A stretch of 64,000 nt of DNA from Vibrio fortis (GCF_000695685.1 NZ_JFFR01000002.1:124001-188000), one strand, 5' to 3'; positions 1 through 8,250 are shown, counted from the first letter of the stretch. Program-made: numbers and translations. Notes: generated by a model not told the origin, from the letters alone.

Positions 1-1667
1 GTGGTATCCGTTCAATCGACCCAGTTGTAGACATCACAAACTACGTGATGCTAGAGCAAGGCCAACCAATGCACGCATTCGATCTGGCTAAGATCGAAGG
101 TGGCATCGTGGTTCGTCTAGCAGAGCAGGGCGAAAAACTAACACTTCTAGATGGCAACGAAGCTGAACTAAACAGCAACACGCTTGTTATCGCTGACCAC
201 AACAAAGCACTAGCAATCGCTGGTATCTTTGGTGGTGAAGAGTCTGGTGTAACAACTGAAACGACAGACGTACTTCTAGAAGCAGCATTCTTCGCACCGG
301 ATCACATCCGTGGTCGCGCACGTGCTTACGGCCTACACACAGATTCTTCTCTACGTTTCGAGCGTGGTGTTGATTCAACACTACAAGCAGCAGCAATGGA
401 GCGTGCAACACAGCTTCTAGTTGATATCTGTGGTGGTGAAGTTGCGCCAGTAAACGGCAGCGAATCTGAAGCTGATCTACCAAAAGCAAACGTAGTATCT
501 CTACGTCGCGTTAAGCTAGACAGCCTACTAGGTCACGAAATCCCATCTGAAGACGTGGTAGAAATCCTAACTCGTCTAGGTTGTGAAGTTGAGACGACTG
601 AAGCTGGTTGGACGGCAACGTCTCCATCTTGGCGTTTCGATATCGCAATCGAGCAAGACCTAATTGAAGAAGTAGGTCGCATCTACGGTTACGATAACAT
701 TCCAAACCAAGCGCCTAAAGCGGCACTTAAAATGAACGACCACAAAGAAGCTGACCAACCGCTTAAGCGCGTTCGTGATCTTCTTGTTGACCGTGGCTAC
801 CACGAAGCAATCACATACAGCTTCGTTGAGCCAGAGCAGCAAAAACTGATCGTTCCAGATGTTGAGCCGCTAATCCTGCCATTCCCAATCTCTGCGGACA
901 TGTCAGCAATGCGTCTTGGCCTAATCCAAGGTCTTCTAAACACGGTTGTTCACAACCAGAAGCGTCAACAGCCACGCGTTCGTCTATTCGAATCTGGCCT
1001 ACGTTTCATCCCAGAAGCATCAGCTGAAAACGGCATGCGTCAAGAAATGATGCTAGCGGGCGTTATCTCTGGTACTCGTGGTGAAGAGCACTGGGACGTT
1101 GCAACTAACACTGTTGACTTCTTCGACCTAAAAGGCGACCTAGAAGCAGTTCTAGAGCTAACAGCGAACGAGAAGGCTTACAGCTTCAAAGCAGCTAAGC
1201 ACCCAGCACTTCACCCAGGTCAAACTGCGGCTATCGTGGTAGACGGTAAAGAAGTGGGTATCATTGGTACTGTTCACCCAGAACTAGAGCGTAAGTTTGG
1301 TCTTAACGGCCGTACTATCGTATTCGAAATCGAATGGGCAGCTATCAACACTCGCGTGCTTCCAGAAGCAGTAGCAGTATCTAAGTTCCCTGCAAACCGT
1401 CGTGATATCGCGGTTGTTGTTGACGAAGCAGTAGCTTCTGGCGACATCGTAGAAGCGTGTATCGCAGCTGGTGGCGAATTCCTAACAGACGCTAAACTGT
1501 TCGACGTTTACGTAGGTAAGGGCGTAGAAGAAGGCAAGAAGAGCCTAGCTATCGCACTGACTCTACAGTCTGTAGAGCGCACACTAGAAGATGCAGACAT
1601 CGCTGGTTCAGTAGATGCTATCGTAGCTTCAATCTCAGAGAAATTCGGCGCAGCACTTCGCGACTAA
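1..1667 (+). CDS. pheT: Phenylalanine-tRNA ligase beta subunit, 5'-truncated by the window edge
   Basis: PheT is the beta subunit of the alpha2-beta2 cytoplasmic enzyme that charges tRNA-Phe. The reading frame is already open at base 3 and runs 554 codons to a TAA, so about 240 N-terminal residues of the usual ~795 lie outside the window. Visible family features are the [19 protein letters not shown] segment at the start, the B5-type stretch in the middle ([10 protein letters not shown] onward) and the C-terminal FDX-ACB anticodon-binding domain ([16 protein letters not shown] onward, about the last 90 residues). Codon use is strongly biased, as expected of a highly expressed gene. A strong terminator follows at once and ihfA, its usual downstream partner, is not adjacent. 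Confidence 0.98.
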   Translation, partial: GIRSIDPVVDITNYVMLEQGQPMHAFDLAKIEGGIVVRLAEQGEKLTLLDGNEAELNSNTLVIADHNKALAIAGIFGGEESGVTTETTDVLLEAAFFAPDHIRGRARAYGLHTDSSLRFERGVDSTLQAAAMERATQLLVDICGGEVAPVNGSESEADLPKANVVSLRRVKLDSLLGHEIPSEDVVEILTRLGCEVETTEAGWTATSPSWRFDIAIEQDLIEEVGRIYGYDNIPNQAPKAALKMNDHKEADQPLKRVRDLLVDRGYHEAITYSFVEPEQQKLIVPDVEPLILPFPISADMSAMRLGLIQGLLNTVVHNQKRQQPRVRLFESGLRFIPEASAENGMRQEMMLAGVISGTRGEEHWDVATNTVDFFDLKGDLEAVLELTANEKAYSFKAAKHPALHPGQTAAIVVDGKEVGIIGTVHPELERKFGLNGRTIVFEIEWAAINTRVLPEAVAVSKFPANRRDIAVVVDEAVASGDIVEACIAAGGEFLTDAKLFDVYVGKGVEEGKKSLAIALTLQSVERTLEDADIAGSVDAIVASISEKFGAALRD

Positions 1668-1690
1668 CCTCTTCTGATAGATAGAAAACC

Positions 1691-1717
1691 AAAGGCCTCG
1701 CATTGCGAGGCCTTTTT
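1691..1717 (+). terminator. Intrinsic terminator after pheT
   Basis: The inverted repeat AAAGGCCTCGC...GCGAGGCCTTT has a loop of only a few bases and is followed by a T run. It ends pheT transcription and, being near-symmetrical, can also stop the convergent TOPRIM gene. It belongs to the GGCCTCGC terminator family found eight times in the window. Confidence 0.9.
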
Positions 1718-1742
1718 GTTCGAATGTGGTTTTTCAAGTAAG

Positions 1743-2843
1743 CTAACTTACAGCTTTATTTGGAGCAATAATATAAGATGAAACTTCTTTACAAATATGG
1801 TCCCATTCAGTTTTCATATAAGCATCTATATCTTGATAGTCGAAGTTGTTATCAGCTAAGTAAGCAACTGTCGATTTTAATAGATCAGTTCCAAGTCCAT
1901 CGGCTAAAAAACATGTGCACTTCTTCATACTCGTACATGGCGTGGTGTTATTACAAGTTTTAATAATCCCTGATTCAACAAAAGAATCGTACCAAAACTG
2001 TTTTGTTGTAGGGCAATCACATTTCAGAAGGTGATTTTTTATACCTTTTTTAAAGTCTACATATTTTATTGGCATGTTACCTTGTACAACGACTTTAGAT
2101 AATTTTTTAAACTTGTCTATTCGACTCCTCAAGGAACTATTATTGGAACCGAAGTGATCGAGTATTTTTAGAGGGATAATATTCTCAGCTTCTCTAGAGT
2201 GAGTAACTACATACCGTGCATAAGGTTGTTCAGGGATTATGTCTATTACATTTTGTGCAGTGTTACCATAGCTTAGCCAAGGACTCTCAATATCACTGTC
2301 AAGCAAGCACAAGGATATACCGCTACATTCGTTATAATGTGTCTCGACAACATCTTTAGTTGTTCCACCCCCACCATTTACTGGGTTGTACGATATGTTC
2401 ATATTGCCAAACCTAATACTAGCTAGGTATGATTTTACAATTGCGGTATAGAACTTAATATCAGTTAAGTTTTCTGCGATTATGGACGGCTTGTCATCAA
2501 CTTTATAATCTAAACTCTGCTGTAATGATATTGTGATTATTTTAACACCATCTTCCATAACCTCTTTAATTACAGTATTTTGTTTAACGATTCTAACCTT
2601 AAAACCGAATGTGCTTAATGCATTTGCCCATTGTGTTTGGTCATTATATATTTTACGAAAGATCGCACGAGCAGGCTTTCCTAAATCAATGAACTCAGAC
2701 ATGGCAAGTAGGTCGCGTTTATTCGCTATTACAAAGTTAAACCCTCTCGCTCTTGATGTTGCGATGGCTGTCAATGTTAGTAATTCTGAGTCGCTTAAGT
2801 CTGTAAGATTCGAGGTTATACTTCTATCTAATTCGATGATCAT
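1743..2843 (-). CDS. TOPRIM (OLD/DUF4435-like) effector of a two-gene defence-like pair
   Basis: The 366-aa product carries the landmarks of a TOPRIM nuclease fold. There is an acidic E-x-x-x-D element in IIAENLTDIKFY (E124, D128), a glycine-rich NPVNGGGGTTKDVVE turn (153-167), a D-x-D in LCLLDSDIES (D182, D184), and a later THSREAENIIPL element (214-225) like the conserved glutamates of OLD and DUF4435 proteins. Residues 275-311 hold six cysteines (C275, C277, C297, C303, C309, C311), possibly a zinc-binding insertion. The N-terminal ~110 residues match nothing I recognise. The start codon overlaps the ATPase stop (ATGA), so the two are translationally coupled. The nuclease role is inferred; similar ATPase/TOPRIM pairs include PARIS and AbiL. 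The gene is visibly more AT-rich than pheT. Confidence 0.75.
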   Translation of the reverse strand: MIIELDRSITSNLTDLSDSELLTLTAIATSRARGFNFVIANKRDLLAMSEFIDLGKPARAIFRKIYNDQTQWANALSTFGFKVRIVKQNTVIKEVMEDGVKIITISLQQSLDYKVDDKPSIIAENLTDIKFYTAIVKSYLASIRFGNMNISYNPVNGGGGTTKDVVETHYNECSGISLCLLDSDIESPWLSYGNTAQNVIDIIPEQPYARYVVTHSREAENIIPLKILDHFGSNNSSLRSRIDKFKKLSKVVVQGNMPIKYVDFKKGIKNHLLKCDCPTTKQFWYDSFVESGIIKTCNNTTPCTSMKKCTCFLADGLGTDLLKSTVAYLADNNFDYQDIDAYMKTEWDHICKEVSSYIIAPNKAVS

Positions 2844-4543
2844 AAATTAAACCCTGGTTCAAAGAACCCCCACGGCCAATCTTTTAAATTGCCATCTGAG
2901 TCATAAGATGAAAATGATACGTCAGTTTGTGAGTTCGGCGATAGCTTATCAAACAATACGATCGAAACATCATCGCTTGAAATAGTATTCATAAATTCAG
3001 GTGCGTTCTGAGGTTTGGCTGTTTGTTCGTCGTCCTCGCTAGGGTATGAATCTTTATTAAAAGACTCTAGAAGTAATTCATTTTGAATTTCATCATATTT
3101 ACGTTCTAACTCTTCCGAGCGTATACGCATACCAATCTGATTTATTATGGTCTCACTATGAGTCTCCATAATTATCCTGATTTGTTTGCCTTTACCGTCA
3201 TTCTTTAAAAGATTAACCATTTTTATAAAAACATCTATCATTTTTGCTTGAAACCGAGGGTGTAGATGTAGTTCAGGTTGTTCTATAACTAAGTAACGAT
3301 TAGGGTGACTATAACGGTTCAATCCGCGGTGGTTAGGGTTGTCTTTTATCCCTGTAAACCACAGTTGTGTGATGATCGGTAGTATCTGAGAAAAACCAAA
3401 CCCCATATCTGTTACATTATAAGATTGCACACCTTCATCATAAGTGATTCTAAGAGTTAAGTGGCCGCCGTCTGATACCGCATCAATGGCAAATCCAAAA
3501 TTGTGAGACAACCAAGTTTTATACTCTTTTTTCTTTGTATCACTTAGGTTATTAATAAACATTACAAGGTTTTTCCCTTGAAAATCCACCTCTTCAACAC
3601 TAAGCTCTTGATTTCTATAGTATCGCTCTGCTGTGGCCCTTAATGGAGCGACATAACTGACATTCGAGAACTCACTTGGCAGGTAGACATTTAAAATGAC
3701 AAATATCCAAGGGATGCGTGAGGCAAATAAACCAGCATGTATAGGTGTTAACTCTTCTGAGTTGGGATCTAAGGTTTTAGTTCTTTTTACCCAAGTGTTG
3801 GTGTTCGATAAAGTTTGAAAATCATTTATGAATTTAGATTGCCTCTTAGTTGGAACCTTGTATAGCTTTTTAATTAGGTCATCCAAACGGCTACGGCCAT
3901 GAGCAAAATTCACGATTAGACTCTCTAGATGCGAATCTATAGCTGGATTACGGAACTCGTTCAGCCTTTGGTAGAAGGAGCTGCTAGTAGAGAAGGTCAT
4001 ATGAGGTATTAGAGTATTGCGACTTCTCTCTGGTTCGAGTGTGGCTGATTGAAAGTATTCGCTTAAATCCATTCCGTTGGCTGTAACCTTGAGAAGCTTA
4101 TTATTCTTGCTGAATTCCAACTCCGCTGTGTTTTCATTATGAATCAACTTAACTCTTTGTACTCTAGAGTGCCCAGCCTTGGTATCATTAGAAAGAGTCA
4201 GCTTTACTTCTAGGGTGCCGGAGTTTAAGCCTGCGCTCGTATAGTATTGACGAGGAGTTGATTTTTTTATCGAGCTTGCATCTATTTTGAAAGAGAAACT
4301 TATGGTTTTATCTTCAGAAAAGTGAGACAAGGCATCATCAAATGAGCCGAAGTCTACATATGAACCATACCATAGAATTGGTCCCCTCGTTGTCGACTCA
4401 GTGCTCTGTCGCAACAAAGGAAATGTTCGAAGAAAAGTACTTTTTCCTGAGCTGTTTTCACCGAGTAACAAAGTTATGGGTTTAATATCTATATAGCCAC
4501 TATTTTGAAGGCTTCTAAGACCTTCAATTTTTACACTTTTCAC
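2840..4543 (-). CDS. AAA/SMC-like ATPase (OLD/AAA_15, DUF3696 type), first gene of the defence-like pair
   Basis: This 567-aa soluble ATPase has a Walker A GENSSGKST at 28-36. Then come the WYGSYVDFGSFDD segment (58-70), the VAPLRATAERYY motif typical of DUF3696-type ATPases (298-309), an ABC-signature-like GFGFSQILPI (381-390), a Walker B YLVIEQPELHLHP (417-429) and the METHSET element (459-465). All are diagnostic of the SMC/OLD branch of ABC ATPases. The start is GTG, preceded by AGGATTGAAC. It is the promoter-proximal gene and overlaps the TOPRIM gene by 4 nt, so the two very likely act together as sensor and effector, as in PARIS or AbiL. Neither order nor sequence lets me assign a named system. 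Confidence 0.85.
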   Translation of the reverse strand: MKSVKIEGLRSLQNSGYIDIKPITLLLGENSSGKSTFLRTFPLLRQSTESTTRGPILWYGSYVDFGSFDDALSHFSEDKTISFSFKIDASSIKKSTPRQYYTSAGLNSGTLEVKLTLSNDTKAGHSRVQRVKLIHNENTAELEFSKNNKLLKVTANGMDLSEYFQSATLEPERSRNTLIPHMTFSTSSSFYQRLNEFRNPAIDSHLESLIVNFAHGRSRLDDLIKKLYKVPTKRQSKFINDFQTLSNTNTWVKRTKTLDPNSEELTPIHAGLFASRIPWIFVILNVYLPSEFSNVSYVAPLRATAERYYRNQELSVEEVDFQGKNLVMFINNLSDTKKKEYKTWLSHNFGFAIDAVSDGGHLTLRITYDEGVQSYNVTDMGFGFSQILPIITQLWFTGIKDNPNHRGLNRYSHPNRYLVIEQPELHLHPRFQAKMIDVFIKMVNLLKNDGKGKQIRIIMETHSETIINQIGMRIRSEELERKYDEIQNELLLESFNKDSYPSEDDEQTAKPQNAPEFMNTISSDDVSIVLFDKLSPNSQTDVSFSSYDSDGNLKDWPWGFFEPGFNL

Positions 4544-4841
4544 TGTTCAATCCTAATCATAATTAGTTTATGTCGTATGATATTCTCAGTGTGCATCTGG
4601 TTTCAATTTAAATGTGTGAGTTAATTGTTTTTTGTGTGACGAACTACTTTTAAGCTATCCCAATAAATTGAGCTAGAGGTGATTTGATTGAAAATATTCA
4701 CAAGCGGTTTTCAATTGCCAATTGATTTCTTACAGGTTGTTTACGTTTTGCTTGACCCGCCTAAAGCTTCACACTTTATAGTGACTATATTGATTGAAAG
4801 GGGCGCTTTCTATGTCCCTCCAAAGTAAGTAGAGAGACACT

Positions 4842-5714
4842 ATGAAACGTTTAATTTTAAACATCACGCTCTTGGTATTCATGGCGCTTGGTAGCCTTAA
4901 TGCCATGGCTCATGATTCAATGGTTAAGTACGGTATTGCGACATCTCACGATGGTGAGCAAATTGCATATGGCAAAAGTGGGAGCGGGGAAGCGGCGCTT
5001 ATCTTCATTCACGGTTGGAGCTTAGACAGCAGGCTGTGGCAAAACCAAGTGAGTGAGTTTTCAAAGCAGTACCAAGTAATCAACATGGACTTAGCTGGGC
5101 ACGGTAACTCATCGTTCAACCGAGAAGAGTACACCATGGTTGCGTTTGCTGAAGACATCAAAGCCGTCATCGAGAAAGAACAACTCGAATCTGTCATCTT
5201 AGTCGGGCATTCAATGGCAGGTGGTGTTATCGCAGAGGCTGCTAAACTGATGCCGAAAAGAGTGAAGGGCATTATTGGTGTCGATACATCGCAAAACGTA
5301 GCACTAGCGGTTTCACAAAGCGACCTAGATGCAATGACTAAACCGTTTGAAGTTGATTTCCAAGCAGGCATTACTATGTTCGTGAAAGACTCGCTACCAA
5401 AAGACGTAGACACGGATTTACTTTACTGGGTAACGCAAGACATGGCATCAGCACCGCCAGCTATCGCGATAAACCAGTTCCGCCATTATCTGGGCCAATA
5501 CGTAACAGGCGAAGCTCACCGCGTCTATGAGAACGTGAATGTGCCAGTAATATTGGTTAACGCTCGTCTATGGCCAACGGATTCAGAAGCGAACAAGAAA
5601 CACATTAAGGATTACAGCATTTACTACATTGAAGGCTCAGGCCACTTCCCAATGCTAGAGCAACCACAGCAGTTCAACACAACGTTGATGAAAGCGGTTA
5701 AGTCAGTGAAGTAG
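4842..5714 (+). CDS. Secreted alpha/beta hydrolase
   Basis: The 290-aa protein begins with a clear signal peptide (MKRLILNITLLVFMALGSLN, cleavage near AMA-HD), so it should act in the periplasm or outside. The alpha/beta-hydrolase fold shows the oxyanion FIHGWS (55-60), the DLAGHGNS turn, the nucleophile elbow GHSMAGG (S124) and the C-terminal GSGHFPM histidine (H268); the acid is probably in the NARLWPTD segment. The substrate cannot be told. A purine-rich AGAGAGAC ribosome site precedes the ATG. Its 3' end, stop and terminator recur as broken copies about 2 and 2.7 kb downstream, so this is the parent copy of a small repeat family. Confidence 0.88.
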   Translation: MKRLILNITLLVFMALGSLNAMAHDSMVKYGIATSHDGEQIAYGKSGSGEAALIFIHGWSLDSRLWQNQVSEFSKQYQVINMDLAGHGNSSFNREEYTMVAFAEDIKAVIEKEQLESVILVGHSMAGGVIAEAAKLMPKRVKGIIGVDTSQNVALAVSQSDLDAMTKPFEVDFQAGITMFVKDSLPKDVDTDLLYWVTQDMASAPPAIAINQFRHYLGQYVTGEAHRVYENVNVPVILVNARLWPTDSEANKKHIKDYSIYYIEGSGHFPMLEQPQQFNTTLMKAVKSVK

Positions 5715-5744
5715 GGCGGCTGTAATCACTCTATAGATAAAACT

Positions 5745-5770
5745 AAGGCCTCGCGTGTGCGAGGCCTTTT
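5745..5770 (+). terminator. Intrinsic terminator after the hydrolase
   Basis: AAGGCCTCGC/GCGAGGCCTT stem with a three-base loop and T tail, part of the duplicated 3' module described for the hydrolase. Confidence 0.88.
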
Positions 5771-5841
5771 GTGTGTTCTATAGGGCAAACAAAACAAAGT
5801 GGCAGATACATGTCAGATTCGACTTACAATCCCCCTCCTAA

Positions 5842-5893
5842 CCTCCCCTTGGTTTACTTCTCCAACCTCTTGTTGATAGTGGGAAAGGGGAGG
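5842..5893. repeat. Intergenic long-loop hairpin (CCTCCCCTT...AAGGGGAGG)
   Basis: A perfect 9-bp inverted repeat is separated by a 34-base loop in the gap between the hydrolase and the ABM-like gene. It has no T run, so it is not a simple terminator. It resembles a dispersed intergenic palindrome, but only one clear copy is visible here. Confidence 0.5.
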
Positions 5894-5979
5894 AACTGAA
5901 TACCGATCGTTAAGTGTGCTGAGATACATTGAGCGACAAAGAATGTTCTCCCTCGCGATCGTATATCTCAGGACATCGG

Positions 5980-6891
5980 TTAGTCGTTTCGAGTCATATT
6001 CGGCATTTGTCCTAACATGCCAGCTTCACCGAAATGAAATGTTTCAAGTTGGGCTCTGGGTGTGGTACTCGACTTTATCGAGCTAGTATGGAGCGCTTCA
6101 TCCTTTGTGCTAGCGGCGTAAAGTTGTCCAGAGAACGGAATGCTGGTGTCGTAATTTTCAAACCATACTGCCATTGCTTCCGTTAACAAATTATCAGATT
6201 TGTCGACATGCGCTAAGTAAGATTTGTGGTTGGCAAATATTCTCAAGTCATGAACCAAGTTAGGCGTGTTGTCATCCGGAAAAACCGCCGCCATCAAAAT
6301 ACCAGGAATTTTCTGGTGCCAAATGTCACAGACGGTCTTGAATGACGTACCTAAATTCTGTGTTTGTCCAGGCTTCACATAACGCGTCGTGAACCCAAAC
6401 AACGGAGGGCCTTCTTCCCGACCGCCATCAGGCTTCATGAAGCCGGCAAGGCTTGTCTTAAGTTTGTACTTTACACCCGAAGCTGCTTTCGCTCGGTTTT
6501 CTGTTTCTTCGTTCCATCCACCAAACACGGTTAACGTATCTGGGTTTTCAGGCGAGTAATCGTACGTATCCCACAGAGGTTCTGTCTGAGTACAGCGAGA
6601 CAAGTAATCGTTAAACGCACTGGCACTTCGGACCCATAAAATATGCCAATATGCTAGAGGGTTTTCTGTATCAGGAAAGGCAAAGATTGCTTTAATGTCT
6701 GGGTTTTCTTCGTAAGCTGACTTTGAATGTGCTTGGTACGCATGCTTAAACTCAGAAAGTTTCTCTTTTTTAATATGACGCTTACCGTAAACAAGAATTG
6801 GGGTTACTTGTGACGAGCCAGGGATAACAGCAGTTTCGTCAAACTGCGATAATACGGGACTAGCTTGTTCTTTATCATTTTTCTGTTGCAT
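5980..6891 (-). CDS. ABM-domain (dimeric alpha-beta barrel) protein, function unknown
   Basis: About 303 aa, cytosolic, no signal peptide. Residues ~30-120 (ILVYGKRHIKKEKLSEFKHA ... LAYWHILWVRSASAFNDYLS) look like an antibiotic-biosynthesis-monooxygenase/dimeric alpha-beta barrel unit. A second similar unit may occupy ~185-275 (FGFTTRYVKPGQTQNLGTSF ... VHDLRIFANHKSYLAHV). An upstream in-frame ATG exists 24 nt earlier, but the ATG chosen here has GGAG five bases ahead, which decides the start. It is the first sizeable gene downstream of the threonine-codon attenuator on the same strand, with a 34-aa ORF between. The fold assignment is tentative and the substrate unknown. Confidence 0.7.
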   Translation of the reverse strand: MQQKNDKEQASPVLSQFDETAVIPGSSQVTPILVYGKRHIKKEKLSEFKHAYQAHSKSAYEENPDIKAIFAFPDTENPLAYWHILWVRSASAFNDYLSRCTQTEPLWDTYDYSPENPDTLTVFGGWNEETENRAKAASGVKYKLKTSLAGFMKPDGGREEGPPLFGFTTRYVKPGQTQNLGTSFKTVCDIWHQKIPGILMAAVFPDDNTPNLVHDLRIFANHKSYLAHVDKSDNLLTEAMAVWFENYDTSIPFSGQLYAASTKDEALHTSSIKSSTTPRAQLETFHFGEAGMLGQMPNMTRND

Positions 6892-7021
6892 CTCTTCTCC
6901 TAACTGAGTGTCCATTTCTATCTACTTTGATAGTTAAAGTTTAGTTTTAAATCGCCTAGAACGAGCATCTTTTATCTTAGATTTTGATAAAAGCTATGCT
7001 GCCAAATGTTCTAAGGACTTC

Positions 7022-7126
7022 TTATTCACTGTTATCTCTTGTCTGTTCTGATGCCAACAGATCATCCCTGGTTTTAGTGGTGCGAAGCGTAATAAGTTGC
7101 TGGGTGATTTCTCGTTGTGTCTTCAT
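7022..7126 (-). CDS. Small 34-aa ORF downstream of the attenuator
   Basis: The ORF starts at an ATG preceded by CTGGAG at good spacing and encodes a hydrophilic, threonine-rich 34-residue peptide beginning MKTQREITQQLITLRTTKTR. It lies directly behind the attenuator terminator, so it is the first gene whose expression that attenuator would control. The first residues faintly recall HisG (M-x-TQR), then diverge. It could be a real small protein, the stub of a lost biosynthetic gene, or chance. Confidence 0.4.
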   Translation of the reverse strand: MKTQREITQQLITLRTTKTRDDLLASEQTRDNSE

Positions 7127-7171
7127 ATTTATCTCCAGTTAATTCTGAGTGAAATACAAAGCCTAGATACA

Positions 7172-7208
7172 AAAAGACCTCTGGCGATGAATCACTCAGA
7201 GGTCTTTT
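7172..7208 (-). terminator. Attenuator terminator hairpin with competing antiterminator
   Basis: A perfect 12-bp stem (AAAAGACCTCTG with CAGAGGTCTTTT) ends in a T run in the minus-strand direction. Its promoter-proximal arm can instead pair with 7225-7236: CACTCAGGAGGT against ACCTCTGAGTG, one bulge. That is the 2:3 versus 3:4 alternative pairing of amino-acid attenuators. The leader peptide stop codon lies next to segment 2. Confidence 0.75.
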
Positions 7209-7222
7209 ATTGACGCAAAAAA

Positions 7223-7285
7223 CTACCTCCTGAGTGGCCTCATGGTGGTTGTGGTGGTTTTTGCGTTTAGGTAAATTTTGTTCAT
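7223..7285 (-). CDS. Putative threonine-codon leader peptide of an attenuator
   Basis: This 20-codon ORF contains a run of five threonine codons (AKTTTTTM, codons 8-15) and stops with TAG just before the antiterminator segment. In classic attenuators the ribosome stalls on the regulatory codons when the charged tRNA is scarce, favouring the antiterminator. The run resembles thrL-type leaders, but no threonine biosynthesis gene is nearby. No convincing Shine-Dalgarno is visible, which is the weak point. The same bases read His-His-Asn-His-His in another frame, but that frame has no stop before the terminator. Confidence 0.55.
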   Translation of the reverse strand: MNKIYLNAKTTTTTMRPLRR

Positions 7286-7467
7286 GGAGATAATTATTAA
7301 CAGCTTGTAGATACCCGCACAAGGTAAATTAAGATTCCACAACAGAAGAAATGAGCCTGATGTGCTTTTGACCTCACATCAGCACTTAATCTTATTTCCC
7401 CCTTGTTTAGGGGAAGTGTTCTAGGAGCAAGTCGATAAAATGATGGATTCTGTCACTCTATGGATAC
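7286..7467. other. Intergenic stretch upstream of the leader peptide
   Basis: No gene is seen. It holds a hairpin CTGATGTG...CACATCAG (7357-7382, no T run), and bases 7442-7463 weakly resemble 7750-7771, the left edge of the next repeat unit. The promoter for the attenuated transcript should lie here, but no clear -35/-10 pair was found. Confidence 0.4.
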
Positions 7468-7731
7468 CTGGCGTTCTACTTTCTTTATTTCCTTCTCAAG
7501 GAACTTTTTTACCTTTTTAGGCGGAAGTTTTTGACATTGATGGACTAAGAAGCGAACAAGAAACATATCAAGGATTACAGCATTTACTACATTGAAGAGT
7601 CAGGCCACTTCCCAATGCTAGAGCAACCACAGCAGTTCAACGCAACGTTGATGAAAGCGGTGAAACCAGTGAAGTAGGGTGGTTGTAATCACTCTATAGA
7701 TAAAACCAAGGCCTCGTATTTAAGAGGCCTT
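7468..7731 (+). pseudogene. Broken copy B: remnant of the RHH gene plus the hydrolase 3' end and terminator
   Basis: Bases 7468-7506 match part of the minus-strand RHH gene (8045-8083) nearly exactly. From about 7502 the sequence jumps to the region upstream of that gene, as if about 170 bp were lost between two AACTT direct repeats. Bases 7542-7731 are a >90% match to the last ~45 codons, stop, trailer and terminator of the secreted hydrolase. An in-frame TAA stands near the start of the hydrolase part, so no product is expected. The terminator stem here is shorter (AAGGCCTC/GAGGCCTT). Confidence 0.85.
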
Positions 7732-7778
7732 AGTTTTTTAAGTCTAATCGACGGAGTCTGCTACTCTGTGACAGCCCA

Positions 7779-7901
7779 TTACTTTTTGTCTTGTGATTCT
7801 TTATATTTTTTTGCAATCCACTCATGCAAATGAAGCCCCGTTTGACGCTGTAGGAATACACTGATACCAGCCAAAATTAACAGTCCAATTATTGTGCCCA
7901 T
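7779..7901 (-). CDS. 40-aa single-span membrane peptide
   Basis: A short ORF with GGAG six bases ahead of its ATG encodes 40 residues. The N-terminal half is one hydrophobic helix (GTIIGLLILAGISVFLQ) and the rest is a charged tail ending ESQDKK, so an inner-membrane micropeptide with its C-terminus in the cytoplasm is likely. It lies 60 nt downstream of the ribbon-helix-helix gene on the same strand and may be co-transcribed. A small regulatory or toxin-like membrane peptide is possible, but nothing in the sequence proves it. Confidence 0.55.
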   Translation of the reverse strand: MGTIIGLLILAGISVFLQRQTGLHLHEWIAKKYKESQDKK

Positions 7902-7960
7902 AATCATCTCCACGCTTTGTCATTGTGTAAATTCAACTTAATCAATACCTTAGTTTTTGA

Positions 7961-8230
7961 CTAATCCATTGATTTCATCATTTTGTCTATGTTAAGCCCA
8001 CCAAGATCCTCGAGGTTGTTCTTAATCTCCTCATCGATTGATAACTGGCGTTCTACTTTCTTTACTTCCTTCTCAAGAAACTTCTCAACTTCTTGAGATA
8101 CGTTGAACATTAAGCCCTGCTCACGTGCTGCTTTTCTCGCTCGTTTAAGGCGAAAATCTAAGTCTGATGGGATTTTAATGTTCAGTGATACCTTGGGTTG
8201 TTTTTTCTGTAATGACATATCGATTCTCAA
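7961..8230 (-). CDS. Ribbon-helix-helix-like small protein (antitoxin/repressor type)
   Basis: The 89-aa basic protein has a short beta-strand motif (KVSLNIKIPSDLDFRLKRA, residues ~13-31). Two predicted helices follow (ARKAAREQG, VSQEVEKFLEKEVKKVERQL), the usual arrangement of RHH/CopG or ParD-type DNA-binding proteins, and then an acidic tail (IDEEIKNNLEDLGGLNIDKM). No ParE/RelE-type toxin gene is adjacent; the only partner is the 40-aa membrane peptide downstream. A decayed second copy lies 0.5 kb away, each followed by a piece of the hydrolase 3' end. It may be an orphan antitoxin. The assignment is by pattern only. Confidence 0.6.
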   Translation of the reverse strand: MRIDMSLQKKQPKVSLNIKIPSDLDFRLKRARKAAREQGLMFNVSQEVEKFLEKEVKKVERQLSIDEEIKNNLEDLGGLNIDKMMKSMD

Positions 8231-8250
8231 GCTTGCTTAAAAATACTATA

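Noticed and set aside
1743..4543. Assigning the ATPase/TOPRIM pair to Gabija or Septu
   Set aside because: Gabija GajA carries ATPase and TOPRIM in one chain with a UvrD-like partner, and Septu PtuB is an HNH protein; neither matches the two separate proteins seen here.
6968..6993. CTTTTATC...GATAAAAG hairpin upstream of the ABM-like gene
   Set aside because: Short AT-only stem with no T run on the relevant strand; not convincing as a terminator or riboswitch.
7074..7322. 82-codon minus-strand frame containing His-His-Asn-His-His
   Set aside because: It overlaps the attenuator in another frame, reads through the terminator hairpin without a stop, and has no ribosome site; the threonine-frame leader explains the region better.
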